A program made the translations under genes and the position numbers. Source: Agapetus fuscipes (Eukaryota > Arthropoda > Insecta > Trichoptera > Glossosomatidae). Taken from it: a DNA stretch of 64,000 nucleotides. Where the stretch lies: assembly GCA_951799405.1 (NCBI GenBank), contig OX637342.1, positions 4,836,001-4,900,000 of the forward strand. The letters are read 5' to 3'. Below the pieces are notes generated by a model, which saw only the letters and a list, made by a program, of their open reading frames with translations, had not been told where the DNA came from and ran no database searches. This document shows, one piece after another, positions 37,701 to 44,100 of the stretch (its first letter is position 1; each line of letters opens with the position of its first letter).

Positions 37701-38769
37701 CTTATGGCCGCGGGGATCAAGACAGGTTATTTGGAACCGGATAACGCTGGTTCGAATCCCGCGACGATAACTTCGACCCTGGTTCAACAGATGCCGTTGC
37801 ATGCACACAAGCTTCTGCTTTCGCATGAAGACAACTGGCCAGGCAAAATAGGTTGGTGGATTGCATTCCTTTCCACAAATCTATTTAAAAAAAAAAAAAA
37901 AAAATGACGTTCTATACCTAATGTGTTTTTTTCTGGCCTGGGCTGGAAGTCTCATCACCACGGTAATTCTTACCTACCGAATATTGGTAATATTTCACTT
38001 TTTTTTTTCAACCGGGCTACCTCTTGAAAATTTCACCCTTCGCCACTGTAAACCATATTATAAAAATGATGAACGACTAACGAAGAAAGTGTATAAAGGA
38101 AATGTCAGAGGAAAGCGCGGAAGGGGAAGGCCGAGGAAAGAATGGTTAGACCAAATAGGTGAGATTGCGAAAGAATGGAACCTGCAGAGTGAGAATAAGA
38201 GAAGAGTAGGTATGTATGAAAAAGGTGATGAATATTGAGGAAATGAAAGTGGTTTGTAAGGACAGAAAAAAGTGGAGGCGCATCTGCGGAGGTACCGGCC
38301 ACCCCTAGTGGAACGGCGGCAGGATACAGTACAGTACTATAAGGATTGAACTCAACACCAATTCAATACACTGCAAAATTGCATTGTCACACTGCCAGGT
38401 TGCTGGGGAAAAGGCAAACAAATATTTTATTCATTGGCTGCTGACGATGTTAGTCACATAGAATAATGACCTATTTAGGGTTTGTGTATTCACACAGTGA
38501 AAATTAATTTTTGAGCACAACAGTTTAAGCTAATTCCAGTTCCCCCTCACGTACCGGGAGCTCCTCTTTTGACTATCATGACATGAATATCACAGGGAAG
38601 TCTTCTCCTTGCAGCCGAGCCCACCATGGTGTTTGTGAATGAGAACTGGGAGATCATCATGAACGACATAGCCCCGGCCGCAGTGGACCAGATCATCGCT
38701 GCTTGCTTCAGGGTCACCAATAGCTTCTACGCCAAGGTGCCGGTGGAAGACCTGCTGGGACCTGAATAG
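16712..38769 (+). CDS. JHBP/takeout-family secreted protein, gene 2 (5 exons)
   Basis: Tandem paralogue of the 357-8930 gene. Coding exons are 16712-16799, 17409-17640, 31762-31892, 37268-37420 and 38615-38769, giving 252 aa. Intron phases (1,2,1,1) and the lengths of exons 3 and 4 (131 and 153 nt) match gene 1 exactly. Exon 1 encodes a signal peptide with core VATILVVVCAWISVNG. Exon 2 carries the cysteine pair in TPCNRSSPSAFNKCL and IPELGVKPLDPVNL. Exon 3 has DGRVLILPVQGDG, exon 4 ends LFNGNQFL, and exon 5 starts AEPTMVFVNENW and ends VPVEDLLGPE. Exon 5 has an extra cysteine (AACFRV) absent from gene 1. The VFVNENW block looks closer to canonical takeout proteins than gene 1. Intron 2 is 14.1 kb and houses LINE LA antisense plus many T1 copies. 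No AATAAA occurs in the first 200 nt after the stop; the first is inside a MITE at 38970. Confidence 0.92.
17645..18052 (-). repeat. LA LINE, 5'-truncated copy (T1 plus 3' UTR plus ORF end)
   Basis: T1 at 17645-17905 continues without a break into LA 3' UTR and to CAGATCAACCGCCATTT at 18026, the complement of the last LA codons. It begins 4 nt after the donor of JHBP-2 exon 2. Confidence 0.8.
18129..18338. mobile_element. M1 MITE, copy a
   Basis: About 60-bp imperfect terminal inverted repeats: GGTGGAAGTCTCGATGAC at left and GTCGAGACTTCTATCC at right; inward TTACCGTATCT / AGGTACGGTAA. No coding capacity. Second copy at 40756-40962. Confidence 0.8.
18340..18890. other. JHBP-2 intron 2, AT-rich
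   Basis: No gene or repeat recognised. Confidence 0.4.
18895..19128 (-). repeat. T1 repeat
   Basis: From AACATTATGTAAAACCTATT to CCAACCTATAACTCAAGGAA; core AAACAGAGGTGACATTGG; lacks the pentamer tail. Confidence 0.75.
19222..19330 (+). repeat. Dispersed repeat shared with 10858-10980
   Basis: AAACGTCAC, GCAACCAATAGCAAAATAT, GGCCGGATGACCTCACAA in the same order as at 10.86 kb. Confidence 0.45.
19570..19775 (+). repeat. S1 SINE, headless
   Basis: AATGGTTGGCGTAAGGTCG, AAAAATAAATAGGTTCCAC and TATGTAGCTTAGTAG; an internal duplication of the GCGACCC...GAGAACG part is present. Confidence 0.65.
20160..20412 (+). repeat. S2 SINE, diverged
   Basis: TTTGGGCTCGTGGTCGAAAGG head, GCTCTTTGCCGGAGC, CAACTGGGTCTTAC, CAACGACCAAGCTTTCAGAG and tail GTTGACACAAAAATAAA. 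Confidence 0.6.
20413..21180. other. JHBP-2 intron 2, no element recognised
   Basis: AT-rich non-coding DNA. Confidence 0.35.
21183..21380 (+). repeat. T1 repeat, 5'-shortened
   Basis: Starts TTTCACTTTGCCAATG, carries CATGCGGCATGTGTGAGCG, ends TTTGCAGCTTAGATTTAG. Confidence 0.75.
21807..21982. mobile_element. M2 MITE, copy a
   Basis: 176 bp, nearly a complete palindrome. Left AGAAGTCTAATCACCACGG, right CCGTGGTGATGAGACTTCC; inward ATTCTTACCTACC / GGTAGGTAAGAAT. Ends CCTGG/CCAGG as in M1. Confidence 0.85.
22000..23615. other. JHBP-2 intron 2, mostly unassigned
   Basis: AT-rich. A patch at 22722-22830 (GGTGTTATTCACACAC, GTAGATCAGC, TGTGAATAGCTCA) shares words with 14051 and 16861 and may be an old repeat. 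Confidence 0.35.
23618..23850 (+). repeat. T1 repeat
   Basis: From ACGTTGGAATGAGGCTGACC to TTTGCAACTTAAATTATAG. Confidence 0.8.
23872..24003 (+). repeat. S1 SINE, 3' part
   Basis: TGGTTGGTGTGAGGCCGGCC to GTGTAGCTTAGTTGCG. Confidence 0.75.
24260..24480 (-). repeat. PLE-like terminal repeat plus short tandem array
   Basis: 24290-24410 is the inverse of 12840-12960 (CCTCGAGCGCTTTCAATG). 24421-24478 is an inverted copy of the ACCGAAATGTCGTTG array seen at 28740-28872. Confidence 0.5.
24748..27630 (-). mobile_element. LA non-LTR retrotransposon (5'-truncated)
   Basis: Contains the ORF at 27615-25108, then a 3' UTR whose last 250 bp (25000-24750) is the T1 sequence, ending in an (ATTAG)n tail on the - strand (24748-24768). 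Truncation falls inside the endonuclease domain at about 27616. It lies antisense in intron 2 of JHBP gene 2. Confidence 0.85.
25108..27615 (-). CDS. LA LINE endonuclease (partial)-reverse transcriptase
   Basis: Uninterrupted 835-codon frame of a non-LTR retrotransposon. Residues 1-100 are the C-terminal half of an APE-type endonuclease (MNGWVG, TIIDYICVD, GSDHYLL near 91-97). Residues about 340-600 hold the RT core: GFDGINGEML, FRPISLLSIPGKVF, FVDLEKAFDSVDR, VRQGCVMSPWLFN and the catalytic YADD near 565. After the thumb comes LYGSEAW, then the family C-terminal block WFGHMERMNEERLTKKV and GRGRPRKVWMDQI. No stop or frameshift is visible, so it is young, but the missing 5' end makes it unable to retrotranspose alone. 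Clade not assigned with confidence (RTE/CR1-like). Confidence 0.9.
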   Translation of the reverse strand: MNGWVGTQRDECVKIVGPSGRGVVNDNGRHLIALCAEHSLFASNTWFRHKDVHLYTRQIVGSRTIIDYICVDERLRGAVRDSRVYRGPEIGSDHYLLCAKIMIGEVRKKKRKKKVRKPRIKVESLSDENVKVKYKSEIQKKLSVNELEKNVNEKDIESMWKFMKEGMIECARKVCGETKGGRLKGDAWWNAKVKEAVKVKKECYKKWLNDRNDRKLEDEYKIAKQMAKNVVYESKANEQRKIDEKMNRSFTDSRKEFWRWVGANRNKDSALTTPGIKSAVGEMVWEKDEVCKRWKEYFEGIFGRGERILFRKMTEENEFRILKEEIKVSIECLKNGKSAGFDGINGEMLKAGGECVIDWMYELCKLCVNAGVVPMDWRKAVIVSIYKGKGDKKDCQNFRPISLLSIPGKVFCKVIIKNVILTTSERISDIQSGFMAGRGCVDQIFTLRQLVEKQLSVRRKLFTAFVDLEKAFDSVDRGMLWDVLKAYGVNGALLGAVHANYENSTACVRIDDEYSEWFEVFKGVRQGCVMSPWLFNIVMDKCVRDARLDDCGLMIGESKVSVLLYADDAVLVSDSAVELQTMLSRLNEALLGNYLKLNASKTKVLIFERNEENTNYEFRIYGMNVDVVNEFVYLGSKFEKDGRMTGELERRVMKGRCVLGATACIAKNQNISKNARLAVRSGILLPTLMYGSEAWTVNESEISKVHTVEMDFLRSMIGKKRSDRVRNDFVRKECGAKESVKVKIKRSLLRWFGHMERMNEERLTKKVYVGRIDGCRGRGRPRKVWMDQISEIANEWNIQSHNKRRACMKKVMTLEEMKEVCKDRKKWRLICDVGG
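27785..28352 (-). repeat. Three T1 copies in a row
   Basis: A partial copy (27785-27866) is followed by a copy with a (CTAAT)n tail (27867-28122) and another (28139-28352). All are in the same orientation, each new tail set in or beside the previous copy. Confidence 0.75.
28455..28495 (+). repeat. Double hairpin followed by CTAG-T, Helitron-like 3' end
   Basis: Two adjacent stems with 3-nt loops: GGCTGC-gta-GCAGCC (28463-28477) and GGGGC-aac-GCCCC (28479-28491), followed at once by TAGT, giving CTAGT. Helitrons end in a hairpin and CTRR before a host T. No 5' TC end or Rep/helicase frame was found. Confidence 0.35.
28738..28875 (+). repeat. Degenerate 14-16 bp tandem array
   Basis: About eight units of ACCGAAATGTCGTTG type (GACCGAAATGTC, GGCCGAACTGTCGTT, CACCGATATGTCGTG). 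Confidence 0.6.
29300..29835 (-). repeat. T1 copy and a second LA 3' end
   Basis: 29300-29505 is a diverged T1. 29550-29835 begins inside T1 (CCTTGCAAATCTTGTCG) and runs on through LA 3' UTR to CAGATCAACCGCCATTT at 29811, the end of the LA ORF. Confidence 0.7.
29898..30178 (-). repeat. T1 repeat extending into LA 3' UTR
   Basis: T1 from TCTAATCTAAGTTGC to TATAAGTCAAAGACATACAC; AACAAATTACTTTTT continues the LA 3' UTR. Confidence 0.75.
30180..31315. other. JHBP-2 intron 2, unassigned
   Basis: 30200-30480 is GC-richer (CACGAAACGCCTAGGCACG) without a coding frame. 30840-31090 (TTATTT-rich, then TTGCGACTC, TTATATAGGGAACC) resembles 32850-33010 and 46730-46930 in layout and may be a related long-terminal repeat. 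Confidence 0.3.
31318..31512 (+). repeat. T1 repeat, 5'-shortened
   Basis: From AATGCCACCCCTGTTTCAGG to CAGCTTAGATTATATTAG; ends 250 bp before JHBP-2 exon 3. Confidence 0.75.
31953..32168 (+). repeat. T1 repeat with internal deletion
   Basis: From TTCCTTGACTTATAGGTTGG to GCAACTTAGATTAGATTAG; the GGGAAGGTCGGCAAG part is missing. Confidence 0.75.
32170..33165. other. JHBP-2 intron 3, unassigned
   Basis: No gene recognised; T-run at 32182-32195. Confidence 0.35.
33170..33492 (+). repeat. S1 SINE, full length
   Basis: Head GGTCGATAGCTCAGTTGG, box B GGTTCGAACCC, end GTGTAGCTTAGTTG. Confidence 0.85.
33665..33710 (+). repeat. LB 3' terminus fragment
   Basis: GGCCACCCCGAGTGGAAAAG then CAGAGTTACAGTCACGG, the LB 3' end. 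Confidence 0.45.
33805..34640 (-). mobile_element. LB LINE 3' fragment
   Basis: - strand frame 34347-33805 reads MKYLRSMTGKTL, then MRWFGHVERM, GRGRPRKVLSDQI, then KDRKKRRQ, the LB C-terminal block. Upstream text (34350-34630) continues the protein in broken frames (YGSEAW-like). Confidence 0.8.
34642..34832 (-). repeat. S3 SINE, headless
   Basis: AGGAATGCAATTCCCCAACC, GACTGGCCAGACAC and GACATCAGTTGAGCCAGCG; the tRNA-like head is lost. Confidence 0.65.
35327..36095 (+). repeat. S1 SINE split by a hAT-like element
   Basis: Head GGTTGATAGCTCAGTTGG at 35331, body to AAATAAATA at 35573, resumes at 36016 with CCACTCTCCACATGCGACCC and ends CTGTAGCTTAGTCACG. Confidence 0.8.
35587..36015. mobile_element. 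hAT-like non-autonomous element
   Basis: 429 bp bounded by CAGGCCCGGATTAA and TTAATCCGGGCCTG (14-bp perfect inverted repeats). GC-rich ends with GGGGGCCC runs, as in known hAT-type MITEs. Interior has no intact transposase. An 8-bp target duplication could not be read clearly. Confidence 0.8.
36100..37265. other. JHBP-2 intron 3, unassigned
   Basis: AT-rich, no repeat or coding match recognised before exon 4. Confidence 0.35.
37556..38000 (+). mobile_element. M2 MITE ends flanking an S3 SINE
   Basis: M2-type left ends (GGCTGGAAGTCTCATCACC) occur at 37556-37620 and again, same orientation, at 37937-38000. S3 sits between. Neither has its right half. Confidence 0.7.
37688..37905 (+). repeat. 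S3 SINE
   Basis: Head TTATGGCCGCGGGGATCAAG, GGTTCGAATCCCG, CCCTGGTTCAACAGATG, AACTGGCCAGGCAAAATAG and an 18-nt A tail. Unlike other copies it keeps CACAAGCTTCTGCTTTCGC. Confidence 0.75.
38062..38336 (+). mobile_element. LB LINE 3' fragment
   Basis: AAATGATGAACGACTAACG, frame NDERLTKKVYKGNVRGKRGRGRPRKE, and the end CCACCCCTAGTGGAACGGC with CAGTACAGTA. Lies in JHBP-2 intron 4. Confidence 0.75.
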
Positions 38770-38871
38770 TGCAAACAATAACCTTGTGATAATACCAGCT
38801 ATGTTACTCTTAACTGTGAAATCATACTTGGAAACAATGCCCTGGAAATGAGACTTTATTTTCTTCCTAGT

Positions 38872-39316
38872 AATAGGGTAATTGCAGTGCTGGGGAAAAC
38901 GGTTGAAAATACTATGCTGGTGTAGAGTACATTTCAAGGATAACAACCATGTATTTTTTAAGTAGTAAAAATAAAGATATCATTGATAACTTTCTAAAAT
39001 AAAATGCCGAAAATTCGAGTCCCGCCAAAACGCAGCGTAACCGGCTAGCCAAGCCGTGACGTCAAAATGACGTAGATGGATCCGCCAGACTACCTGGGCC
39101 CGTCGGTACACTCCAAAGATCCAAAGATCCATCGACGTCACATCCGCCTGAATAAAAAAATGTCCTGCTTACCGGAAATTGAAAATGTAATGTATTTTGT
39201 AAAATGAATAATTTAAAAACTAAGCCAGATATTATTTTTTTAGAAACGCAGATGCATTTTTAAAAAGGTAGTCTATCATTTTATGAAATAAGAAGTATAT
39301 GTGAAATTACCCTATT
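38872..39316 (+). mobile_element. M3 TIR element, copy a
   Basis: 445 bp between AATAGGGTAATT and AATTACCCTATT (12-bp perfect TIR). Interior includes GGGGAAAACGGTTGAAA, CCCGCCAAAACGCAGCG and GTGACGTCAAAATGACG. Starts about 100 bp after the JHBP-2 stop. Copies at 43268-44148 and 61346-61766. Confidence 0.85.
38970..38975 (+). terminator. Candidate poly(A) signal of JHBP gene 2, inside a MITE
   Basis: First AATAAA after the stop at 38769. It lies about 100 bp inside the TIR element at 38872-39316, so the 3' end may be MITE-derived. Confidence 0.45.
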
Positions 39317-39449
39317 AACTAACATTCATTTAATGCACTCCAAACATTCAAAATATCCCTCGGCTATGTGTCGTCACTCATAGGAAATAAAAAATGTATT
39401 CCTGATAATCAGGGACTCTTTTTAGTTAACAGCACTGTAAGCTTATACA

Positions 39450-39560
39450 CTTTGCGGAAATTCTAAATGCAGAACGGTGAACTTGAGTGTCTTTTCAAAC
39501 TACCAACAAATATTGTATAAAGGCTCTGTACCTACTGTGTTTTTTTTCTGGCCGGGTGAC
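39450..39560 (+). repeat. Duplicate of 37617-37688 plus 37905-37937 without S3
   Basis: GCGGAAATTCTAAATGCAG, GAACTTGAGTGTCTTTTC and TGTTTTTTTTCTGGCC match the two flanks of the S3 at 37.69 kb, so this is the empty-site version. Confidence 0.65.
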
Positions 39561-39574
39561 ATCAGAAATATTCC

Positions 39575-40265
39575 ATTTGGATGATTTATTTGATGAGCTT
39601 TATTCTCTTGTAAAACTAAACCTCAATAGCCCTAGTCTTTTGTATTTGCTGAAAAGTGTTAGGCAAGATCTTATTGCTGTTAAGCTGGACGAATGTTTGT
39701 AACTTAATTTGTATAGAATCAAAGGTGGGAATCTAGGATGTTGAACTAAAATGATATGAACATGTGAACCTTGTTCTCAAAATTCTACATAGGATCTAAA
39801 ACGCAATTTCTCATGAACCAATACTTTTTATTTCATTAGTAGGTACCTACTGCAGTTTTTATACCATGTAAAATGTTTTGTTATATTGTAGAGTAGGTAC
39901 CTACATATTTACCAGTGACATATTAAGTTAAAAAAAAAGTTTTCACTGTATTCGACACTGTCAGTTTCAAACTTGGTGAGATAAAGTGTTCCAGGGTACT
40001 TAAATTTTCTAAAATTCTAACTTAAAACAATGTATGAGCAACACAGGTAAGAGATATATCTTTATGAGGATTTTTTGTATTAGAATAAGAACAAGCAGTA
40101 ATGATAGTTAAGATTTGGTGTTATAGCATAATATTGTAAATATTTTAAGTACTTTACTTTTATAGTATTACTTAGTCATAGAATCAAAGACGGATAAAAT
40201 AAATAAAATAAATACAAATTGTTTTATTTAAAAATAAGAAGTGTAAGACATAAACATTTATAGGC
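39575..40265. other. Intergenic, decayed S2 at its start
   Basis: 39585-39720 weakly matches inverted S2 (ATTTGATGAGC..., AGGCAAGATCTTATTGCTG). The rest is AT-rich with TAGGTACCTAC words at 39840 and 39894. Confidence 0.4.
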
Positions 40266-40267
40266 GA

Positions 40268-40475
40268 TCAAGGCAGTGTTTGTTTAAAAAAAACATCACC
40301 GGTTTGATCCCAACAGATGTCATTGGGTGGAACAGTTGTCCCTGAGTTAACAGATGTCAGTGGGGAAGTATGAATTCATAATTTATTAAATAAGATTGTT
40401 GAATAATTGATTTAATGCTTTGATAACTGTTTCTGGACCGTGTTGGTGAAAACCATTCTATAATCTATAACAGGG
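40268..40475 (+). repeat. S3 SINE, decayed
   Basis: GGTTTGATCCCAACAG, CTGAGTTAACAGATGTCA, TAACTGTTTCTGGACCG and GTTGGTGAAAACCATTC follow S3 order. Confidence 0.5.
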
Positions 40476-40755
40476 GTCTCCAAACTATGGCTTGCGGGCC
40501 AAATGCAGCCTGCGAAAGGCATTTTTAAGAGCATACTAGAAAAATTAATCATTTTGTATGCTCTGCCATTAATCAAACCGACTACCTTCCAATCATGATT
40601 CCGAAGGCTTAAGCATTAGACTACGAACCATATAAGACTTCAATGTTGTCTAGTCAATGAGTCAGTAGACTACATTGACTTGGTCACATCCAATAATTAA
40701 TGTGCCATAAGTAGTTGTAGTGGCGGTCCCAGGGAAGACGCACATAGCTATAGAC

Positions 40756-40962
40756 ACCTGAGATGGAAGTCTCGACGATTGTTGATAGATTGTACCGTAT
40801 CTATTTGAAGTTGGGATGAAATAAAACATGTCGGCGTATCAACAGCTGATCCATTTTATATGGAACAACGATCAGCTGTTCAGGCACCGCCATGTTGTAT
40901 TCCATCCTATCCTCAAATAGATACGGTAAGCTAAAGACGGCCGTTGAGACTTCCACCCCTGG
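40756..40962. mobile_element. M1 MITE, copy b
   Basis: ATGGAAGTCTCGACGATTG at left and GTTGAGACTTCCACCCCTGG at right, with TACCGTATCTATTTGAAG / TCAAATAGATACGGTA inside. Confidence 0.85.
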
Positions 40963-41138
40963 GCGGAACGGTAGCAGACCATCATGCAGTAGGAGTATGG
41001 AACTGGAGTGGAAAAGCATTGGAGAATAATTAATCAAATTATTTCCAAATTGTTTTAATTCATCAAAGAGTATTTTTTTTATGTAAAATAAATAAAATAC
41101 TGCTAATACTGCTTGATGTTAGATGAAATTCCTTACAT

Positions 41139-44100
41139 TTATTTGTCAACTTTCACTGCTTGCAAAGCATAGCTTACCTGCAAGTTGTTAACAAACTTCC
41201 ATTGGTTTTTAAATGGATAATAGTTCAATCCTTTTAATATTGTAGTCTTGCAATCATCTGCAACAAATGAAGAATTCTTAGAAATAAACAATGTGAACAA
41301 CATACCAAGAAACAGCCAACAATGAATAATATCATTCTTGATATACGTATAAGTATGAAATGATAACATAGTCATTATTTGGGCGGTTGCTTACTTATTA
41401 CATACACAATGTCTGAGGAAAGGATTGTTTTAAATTGAGGTTCATTGTGTAAATTCACTACCATCGAGTGAATAGAAAAAAGTATGGTTTATACAACAGC
41501 ACCCCTGGTCAGTGATTAAGTTTCTATACATTTTTTCTCTTGACGACATAGTGTGGAGTTTATACTATGTTGTATGCTGGGAGTAGCTTCAGCTGCCAGA
41601 AATGATTTCCTATTTTGGAGCTTTCTTCTCTTAGCCAGGTCTTAGTAGCAAATTTTTTTCTTAACTGCCGGAAGCAATAAAAACTTGTTTTAATGAGAAC
41701 AGGGAAAATGCTGACAATTGATATACTATTCTCTTCCAGGTCTACAATGTTTACTCGACCTTCATGAGAAATAACAATATACCCCTGGGAAAAGAGTATA
41801 ATACAGCACTAAGTCAAAAAATATAGTTTTGCAGGAAAGCCAATTGAATGTTATTTATTCCATGGAGAACAATGACTAAGCTATTTTTTACATTCATTTA
41901 TTAACGAATTTAAAAGAGATAGAGACACGGCTGTCATCTTGGAATGAAGATAATGATTTTCTACCCTCAGAAATTGAAAAAAGTCAAAACCTCAATTTCG
42001 GAGCTACTGCCTTCTTCCTCGGAGCAGTCGATATGAGATATAAAAGATAATGGAACGCTGTTTCTTAATTTATTCCGCGTTTGAGCAAACTGATCAACAG
42101 GCAAATCTACCAGAGTCGCAGAACATCAGGGAACAAGGATGGGAGTCAAGGACTAATTAGATAGGCTCACCTCACTCCCAAATGATCTTCTTTTATAGTT
42201 TTTGTGTTTCTATCAAGTGCCACAATTATATGTTAGCGTGAAATGACATTTGCCAGCTTGTGGGTGTGCATTGTATTTTAATCATCAAAACTCTTTTTGG
42301 CAACTCTAGATTATAAATTAAGATAACCGTTGTTTAAGGATGTTTCAAACTCAAATTCATTGACTAATAGGTTAGTTTCCTGTCGATCGCGCGCAACTTT
42401 TGGTTCAGTTGAAGGGACAATGTGCGTTTCTTCTCACTAGAGGTCAAACAAGCACTGGATCTCACACAGGGGTGTTGTTATATGGTGAGTAGGTAAACTG
42501 AATGGACAAGGCTAATAAATGGCCAAAGGAGAAAGGATTTTAAAAGCCTGTGACCCATAGACAAAAACCTACCTAATAATTTACTCAAACACTTAGACAT
42601 ACTGTTTTTTACATTTGTAAATAAATAGGCTTCACAAACCAATGCCCTTTCCAAATAAGTTGTAAAACATTGCATAATAAATACAAATGAGCATCTTTAT
42701 TTTTGTAGACACCTGCTACAACGTAAATACAAAACAAAAAGCTTAGCAATATAACATGGGAATTCTTACACTTTTTGAGTAGAACCGTCAAATCCTCAGG
42801 AGATATAAACATGTCATAATCATGCGTCCCTTTTGGTATACAGTGGATAACATTCTCCGACAGCACAATGCCCAAGAACCATGCCAGAAAGGTCCTGTTG
42901 AAAGTGGTGATGAAAATGGAACCTCCTGGTTTCAAGGTCGAGCAACAATACTTCAAGAATAGATCCTTTTCCGGAATGTGCTCAATCACTTCTGACATCA
43001 CAACGGCATCGTAAACACATGCATTAGCTTTTGAATGCTCCTGAAAATAAATAGGTATCATTACATTGACTGTTAAAACTGAATTTGAAAGAAGACAATT
43101 TAAAAACTGAGAAAATTTATGAATAACTAAGAGTCTTACTATTTTTTTCAATAGATTTATGAAGAGGAACACAATTCGCCAACCTATTTTGCATGGCCAG
43201 AAACAGATATTAATATTATCAATTAATAATTCATGATTTTTATTCTAATGAATTATAATTAATAATACCTGGTAATTTCACTTTTTTATTTTATTTCATA
43301 AAATGGTAGGCTACATTTTTTAAAATGCATTTGCGTTTTAAAAAAAATAATATGTGGCTCAGTTTTTAAATTATAGCTCTTTAAAATTCGCGTATTTTCC
43401 ATTTCCGCTAAAACAGGTCATTCCTTTATTCGGGCGGATATGACGTCAGATCTTTGGAGTTTAGGTGTTAAATGGCCCAGGTAGTCAGTTTGACAGCGAC
43501 GTTTGTCGTCAAAATGACGACAAACGTCCCTAGCCGTTCACACTGCATTTTTGGCGGGATTCAAATTCTCCGCATTTCATTTTTCAAAAATATCAATGAT
43601 ATCTTTATTTTTACTACTTAAAAAATATGTGATTGTGATCCTTGAAATGTACTTCACACAACCATATTATTTTCAATAGTTTTCCCAAAAAAGTATGTAC
43701 GGTTGAAATGGCTTACCTGAGAGCAATGCCTGAAAAGACACTGAATGATAGAGTACGTAATGATTGGGTGATGAACGAGTGTGGTATAAAAGAGAATATG
43801 AGAATGAAAGTACAAAAAAGTACGATGAGATGGTTCGGACATCTCGAAAGAATGGATGATGAACGACTAACGAAGAAAGTGTACAAAGGAAATGTCAGAG
43901 GAAAGCGCAGAAGGGGAAGGCCCAGGAAAGCATGGTTAGACCAAATAGGTGAGATTGCGAAAGAATGGAACCTGCAGAGTGAAAATAAGAGAAGAGTATG
44001 TATGAAAAAGGTGATGAATATTGAGGAAATGAAAGTGGTTTGTAAGGACAGAAAAAAGTGGAGGCGCATCTGCGGAGGTACCGGCAACCCCTAGTGGAAC

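Noticed and set aside
43642..44094. 150-codon frame as a host gene
   Set aside because: It matches the C-terminal block of LINE LA and four other LB fragments and sits inside a MITE.
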